Notes under the pieces: generated by a model
Told to the model about the DNA's origin: nothing
What the model saw: only the letters and a program-made list of their open reading frames with translations
Database searches by the model: none
Program-made: the position numbers and the translations under genes
Shown here: piece after piece, positions 60,478 to 64,000 of the stretch
Numbering within the stretch: position 1 is the stretch's first letter
Layout of the letters: the number at the start of each line of letters is the position of its first letter
NCBI RefSeq assembly: GCF_036327755.1
Contig: NZ_CP109596.1
Span: forward strand, 4,588,001-4,652,000
Source of the DNA: Nocardia sp. NBC_01503
Lineage (GTDB): Bacteria; Actinomycetota; Actinomycetes; Mycobacteriales; Mycobacteriaceae
Reading direction: 5' to 3'
DNA: 64,000 nucleotides

Positions 60478-61383
60478 TCAAGGTCGGCGTGCCCGGGCCA
60501 GGCATTGGATGGCCCGGAGTCTGCCGTCGGTGAGGGCGGTGGTGAGATTCTTCAGCTTCTCGGGGAAATTGGGGTTGAAGACGTGCAGGCCGAGGGGGTT
60601 GGGCGGCATGGCCAGGATGGCCCGCATGGTGGTGGCGGCCTCCTCGGTGCGGTCGTTCCACTGATCGATCTCGAAACCGGATTCGGTGATGAGGGAACGC
60701 AATTGGTTCGAGTCGACGAGATGGCTGAGGTCCGGGTCGTCGGCCCAGGGGAGGGGGTAGTCGGGGGCCGCGAGGTCTCCGGTGGTGATATCCCAGATAG
60801 CCAGCTGCCCACCGTCTTTCAGGACGCGGTGGGCCTCCCCGTAGAGGCGTTGTTTGTCGGCGATGTTCATTTGCACGTGCTGGCTGAAGATGACGTCGTA
60901 GCCGGCGTCGGCGAGGGGGAGTGCGGTGACATCGCCCTGGTGGACGGTGATTCGATCATCAAGTCCGACAAGGTGGTTGAGCCAGCGGGAGGTGTCGCAG
61001 TAGTCCTCGGTGAGGTCCACCGCGGTCACTCGGCATTCGAATCGGTCGGCGAGATACCTTGCTGTGCCGCCGATTCCGCTTCCCGCGTCGAGGACTTCGG
61101 TGTCCGGGGTGATACCGGTGAGGTCGGCGAGTTGGATGGTGGCGAAGCGGCCCATGGTGTGGAAGTCCTCGACCAGCATCAGGTCTGCCGGTCGCAGGTC
61201 GTTCAGGTCTTTACCCGCTGCGGCTAGGGCTGCTTCGATACTGCGTCGGGAGTTTCCGGTCGAGTACTGAACCAGCTTGTCGCCCAAGTGTTCTCCGCGC
61301 CAGAAGGTCGATTCACCCGAGAACCTGGGCTGTGCGGGTCGGGGATGCTGTTGCATGCGGTCGAATCTGTCCAGTCGATGCAT
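60478..61383 (-). CDS. Class I SAM methyltransferase, sarcosine/dimethylglycine-methyltransferase-like
   Basis: 301 aa from ATG 61383 (TTG 61392 or ATG 61356 also possible). SAM motif I VLDAGSGIGGTARYLADRF, then VTAVDLTEDYCDTSRWLNHL, VTALPLADAGYDVIFSQHVQ and HRVLKDGGQLAIWD. The pattern is closest to gsmt/sdmt-type N-methyltransferases and related natural-product enzymes. Substrate unproven; it is far from the choline locus. Confidence 0.8.
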   Translation of the reverse strand: MHRLDRFDRMQQHPRPAQPRFSGESTFWRGEHLGDKLVQYSTGNSRRSIEAALAAAGKDLNDLRPADLMLVEDFHTMGRFATIQLADLTGITPDTEVLDAGSGIGGTARYLADRFECRVTAVDLTEDYCDTSRWLNHLVGLDDRITVHQGDVTALPLADAGYDVIFSQHVQMNIADKQRLYGEAHRVLKDGGQLAIWDITTGDLAAPDYPLPWADDPDLSHLVDSNQLRSLITESGFEIDQWNDRTEEAATTMRAILAMPPNPLGLHVFNPNFPEKLKNLTTALTDGRLRAIQCLARARRP

Positions 61384-61391
61384 CGGCGCCA

Positions 61392-61835
61392 ATGGCCGAG
61401 GTATCCCGGCATGCCCGAGCCGAGCTCGCCGCGCAAATGCGGCGCGGAGTCGACGCGGCCCCCGAGCCGCTGACCCGGCTGGGTGCGGTCGGCACGGCCT
61501 ACGTCAATTTCGCGCTGTCGCAGCCCGGACTGTTCCGCACCGCATTCAATTCGCATCCGGTCGCGAGTGCCGAAAAGGCGGATGCCCCAACCACTCTCGA
61601 AGATCAAGAACCATACGAGATCCTCGGCGAGGTTTTGGACGAGGCGCAATCCGCCGGTCTGCTGGACCCGAATCGCAGGCCGGGTGCCGCGATCGCCGCC
61701 TGGTCGGCCGTGCACGGGCTGGCGGGCTTGCTGCTCGACGGCCCCTTGCCGACCACGCGGGCCGAAGTCGATTTCGCGCTCGCTCAGGTCCTCGAACTCG
61801 TGGCGCGCGGCCTATTGCGGCTACCGCCCGAATAG
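61392..61835 (+). pseudogene. TetR regulator C-terminal (WHG) remnant
   Basis: From ATG 61392 this frame gives ~147 aa with the WHG-type ligand domain: RLGAVGTAYVNFALSQPGLF, then AAWSAVHGLAGLLLDGPLP. The N-terminal helix-turn-helix expected ~50 residues earlier is absent, because the divergent methyltransferase start occupies that DNA. Probably a decayed regulator. Confidence 0.6.
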
Positions 61836-61845
61836 CCGGGCTCCT

Positions 61846-62442
61846 TCACGACCGGCGCGAAGTGAGGGCCGGGGCCACCCAGGTCGTCAGATAAGCGCGT
61901 AGCTCTTCACCACTGCGCGGCGGGCGGCCCGGGTCGATGACGAAGGATTGCACAATCCGCAGCATGTGTTCGACGAGTTGGTCCAGGTCGTCTATTCCGG
62001 CGGCGGCCCAGTCGACGGAGTAGCGGTCCAGCATCGAACGGCCGAATTCGAAAGCGGTGTCCGAGGTTACGCCCGCGGAGAAGGCGCTCGCGCGGCCCGG
62101 GGCCAGGAGCAGACCGAGGTATTTCTCGTGGGGCAGCCGCTCCAGGGTGTAGGCGATCCCCTCCACGACAGCCGTTGCCGGATCACGGATTTCGCTCAGA
62201 TGTGCGGCCAGGACATCGAGGAAGTGGCCGGTCTGCGCGATCGAGGTCGCGGTCAAAAGCGCTTCCACACTGGGGAAGTAGCGGTAGACGGTCTGCCGGG
62301 TGACCCCCAGATCGCGCGCGACCTCGGCGATGCCGAAGTCGCTGCCCGAGCGGTCGATCGCGCGGCGAGCGGCGGCCAGAATCCGGTCGACGGCTTCCTC
62401 ATCGTCCGTGGGCGCGGCCCCCGACCAGCCATGCGTGCGCAC
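61846..62442 (-). CDS. TetR-family transcriptional regulator
   Basis: 198 aa from GTG 62442. Complete N-terminal HTH: DRILAAARRAIDRSGSDFGI, AEVARDLGVTRQTVYRYFPS. The C-terminal ligand domain is all-helical and family-divergent. Divergent from the deazaflavin oxidoreductase gene, with a perfect inverted repeat at 62495-62524 in between; likely represses that gene and itself. Confidence 0.9.
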   Translation of the reverse strand: MRTHGWSGAAPTDDEEAVDRILAAARRAIDRSGSDFGIAEVARDLGVTRQTVYRYFPSVEALLTATSIAQTGHFLDVLAAHLSEIRDPATAVVEGIAYTLERLPHEKYLGLLLAPGRASAFSAGVTSDTAFEFGRSMLDRYSVDWAAAGIDDLDQLVEHMLRIVQSFVIDPGRPPRSGEELRAYLTTWVAPALTSRRS

Positions 62443-62494
62443 CGAATCACTCCTTCACCTACAACGGTCGCCGCCGAGGTTACCTTTCACCCTT

Positions 62495-62524
62495 GACCAT
62501 ACACCTGTGCCTAGATGTATGGTC
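62495..62524. promoter_or_regulatory. TetR operator candidate (9-bp inverted repeat)
   Basis: GACCATACA (62495-62503) and TGTATGGTC (62516-62524), perfect arms, 12-bp spacer, in the 87-bp divergent gap. It includes a TTGACC -35-like hexamer for the rightward gene, so binding would block its promoter. Confidence 0.75.
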
Positions 62525-62529
62525 TGACA

Positions 62530-63024
62530 ATGACGACCATCCCGCCGCGCCCCAAACAACTCGACTCACCCGTCCTGCCGAAAATCTTCAAATACGCTGG
62601 CAGAGCCCAAGTCTGGGTCTACCGCCGCACCGGCGGCCGCATCGGCGGCAAATGGCGCATCGGCGCGGGTTTCCGCAAACCGGTACCCACCCTGCTGCTG
62701 GAGCACCGCGGCCGGAAATCCGGCACCACCCACACCACCCCACTGCTCTACATCACCGACGGCGCCGACACCATAATCGTCGCCTCACAGGGCGGCCTCC
62801 CCAAAAATCCCCAGTGGTACAACAACCTTCGTGCCAACCCCGACACCCGAATCCAAATCGGCCGCGACATCCGCGAAGTCCACGCGATCACCGCGGACCC
62901 ACAACAACGCGCCCGCCTCTGGCCCCACCTAGTCGACGCCTACGCCGACTTCGACACCTACCAGGCGTGGGCCGACCGCGAAATCCCGGTCGTAATCCTG
63001 CGCCCGCGCAACTCCTCCAACTGA
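62530..63024 (+). CDS. Deazaflavin (F420)-dependent nitroreductase-family protein (Ddn-like)
   Basis: 164 aa from ATG 62530. Conserved Ddn/F420 split-barrel blocks: VPTLLLEHRGRKSGTTHTTP, LLYITDGADTIIVASQGG, NPQWYNNLRANPDT. The ATG at 62515 lies inside the operator, so the second start is chosen; transcription may begin at or close to this ATG (leaderless). Likely an F420H2-dependent reductase of quinones or xenobiotics under TetR control. Confidence 0.88.
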   Translation: MTTIPPRPKQLDSPVLPKIFKYAGRAQVWVYRRTGGRIGGKWRIGAGFRKPVPTLLLEHRGRKSGTTHTTPLLYITDGADTIIVASQGGLPKNPQWYNNLRANPDTRIQIGRDIREVHAITADPQQRARLWPHLVDAYADFDTYQAWADREIPVVILRPRNSSN

Positions 63025-63134
63025 GCGCACATAACCCCCACCGGTGCTGATTCCGCGCATGCCGCTGTTTCGGTGACACCAGTTCGAGCGCCCGAACCGT
63101 CTGATCGGATCCGCTCCGCGAGTAGCGTGAATTC

Positions 63135-64000
63135 ATGGGCCCACGTATCGGCGAAGTCAGTGCGCGCGGACGGCTCGCGGAGCCCGCGGAAGGCATCAGC
63201 GAGGCGGAACTCGCGCTCGCGGCACGTAATCACGGGCTGCCCTTGGAGGCGTTGCGCTACGACGTGACCCCGCCGGGCCTGCACTACGTGCTCACGCACT
63301 ACGACATTCCGCTCACCGACGAGGCCGATTGGCAACTCGTCATCGACGGAGCGGTCCGTTCACCCCTGACCTTCGGAGTTCCGGAGCTGCGCGCCTTCGC
63401 CGCCGAAACCCATCGCGTCACCATGGAATGCGCGGGCAATGGTCGTGCCCGTCTGACACCCCGCCCCATCAGCCAACCGTGGCTGGTCGAGGCGGTCGGC
63501 ACCGCGGACTGGACCGGAGTCCCGCTGCGAGTGCTTCTGCGCGAAGCCGGTCTCACCCCCGAAGCAGTCGACATCGTCTTCACCGGAGCCGACCACGGCA
63601 TCGAACGCGGCATAGAACAGGACTACCAACGCAGCCTGCCCGCCGCCCTGGCGCTCGGCGACGATCCGCCGATCCTCGTGGCCTACGAAATGAACGGCCA
63701 CCCCCTCCCGCCTCAACACGGCTCCCCGATCCGCCTGATCGTCCCCGGGTGGTACGGCATGGCAAGCGTGAAATGGCTCCACACCATCACCGCAATCACC
63801 CTGCCCTTCAACGGTTTCCAACAGGATGTCGCCTACCGCCTCCGTCAAAATGCCACCGACCGAGGCACCCCCGTAACCCGCATCGCCCCGAGATCCCTAC
63901 TCCAACCCCCGGGCTTCCCCGACTTCATGAGCCGCGACCGGGTCGTACCTCCCGGCCCCGTCCGAATCGAAGGCCGCGCCTGGACCGGCAATCCCCCTCT
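63135..64000 (+). CDS. Sulfite-oxidase-family molybdopterin oxidoreductase, 3' partial
   Basis: From ATG 63135 the frame stays open to the window end (288 residues seen). Sulfite oxidase-type Mo domain: LHYVLTHYDIP, then TMECAGNGR with Mo-ligand Cys99, WTGVPLRVLL, GADHGIE, AYEMNGHPLPPQHGSPIRLI and VPGWYGMASVKWL. No heme domain or twin-arginine signal at the N-terminus, so it may be cytoplasmic or use another electron acceptor. Substrate uncertain. Confidence 0.9.
   Translation, partial: MGPRIGEVSARGRLAEPAEGISEAELALAARNHGLPLEALRYDVTPPGLHYVLTHYDIPLTDEADWQLVIDGAVRSPLTFGVPELRAFAAETHRVTMECAGNGRARLTPRPISQPWLVEAVGTADWTGVPLRVLLREAGLTPEAVDIVFTGADHGIERGIEQDYQRSLPAALALGDDPPILVAYEMNGHPLPPQHGSPIRLIVPGWYGMASVKWLHTITAITLPFNGFQQDVAYRLRQNATDRGTPVTRIAPRSLLQPPGFPDFMSRDRVVPPGPVRIEGRAWTGNPP

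Overview
The window is GC-rich actinobacterial chromosome, most likely from Nocardia or a close relative in the Mycobacteriales. The main clues are a mycobacterial-type DnaG next to tRNA-Asn, an ECF biotin transporter, type VII secretion (ESX) parts, F420/deazaflavin-type oxidoreductases, a Nocardia-type carboxylic acid reductase, and a conservon with CYP157/CYP154-like P450s. The assignment is inferred from gene content; no rRNA or species marker is present.

Bases 1-5400 look like ordinary backbone: a DUF4190 membrane protein (5' end outside the window), a bioN-bioY-bioM operon, divergent dnaG, and a small membrane protein before tRNA-Asn(GTT). Bases 5430-19750 are bounded by a perfect 50-bp direct repeat that starts inside the tRNA-Asn gene, so this is a roughly 14.3-kb genomic island. 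Its integrase is a short frameshifted remnant. It carries an orphan ESX-like module: a 795-aa putative T7SS substrate with a YxxxE motif, a DGT-repeat stalk and a glycine-zipper C-terminus, then a membrane partner, an EspG-like chaperone and a DUF4190 protein, with an EccA-type AAA+ ATPase on the other strand. No EccB/C/D/E membrane core is in view. The island also holds a decayed DUF5753/DUF397 pair, a HAD phosphatase, an N-truncated SWIM-type protein and a DUF234 ATPase behind two tandem palindromes.

Bases 19.8-25.1 kb are mixed: a SANT-like protein, a frameshifted PARG-like (TIGR02452) pseudogene, a patatin, DoxX, an SRPBCC protein, a secreted serine hydrolase and a copper lipoprotein. Bases 25.1-37.0 kb form one catabolic locus covering choline -> betaine aldehyde -> glycine betaine -> dimethylglycine -> sarcosine -> glycine. 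It contains choline oxidase, betaine aldehyde dehydrogenase, a Rieske monooxygenase, a divergent Rieske ferredoxin/reductase pair, dimethylglycine oxidase, sarcosine oxidase, an APC permease and an IclR regulator. Two matching 36-bp inverted repeats sit in the divergent promoter.

Bases 37.2-45.4 kb carry carboxylic acid reductase, a methyltransferase, an acyl-CoA synthetase, a regulator and a lipoprotein. Bases 45.5-51.4 kb are a conservon (cvnA-B-C-D plus two P450s) with overlapping start/stop codons. Bases 52-64 kb hold a quinone oxidoreductase behind a MerR-type promoter, a second secreted serine hydrolase, an MFS pump with MarR, a peptidoglycan amidase, an APC permease, several small enzymes, truncated PlsC and TetR remnants, a TetR/deazaflavin-reductase divergon, and a 3'-partial sulfite-oxidase-type molybdoenzyme.
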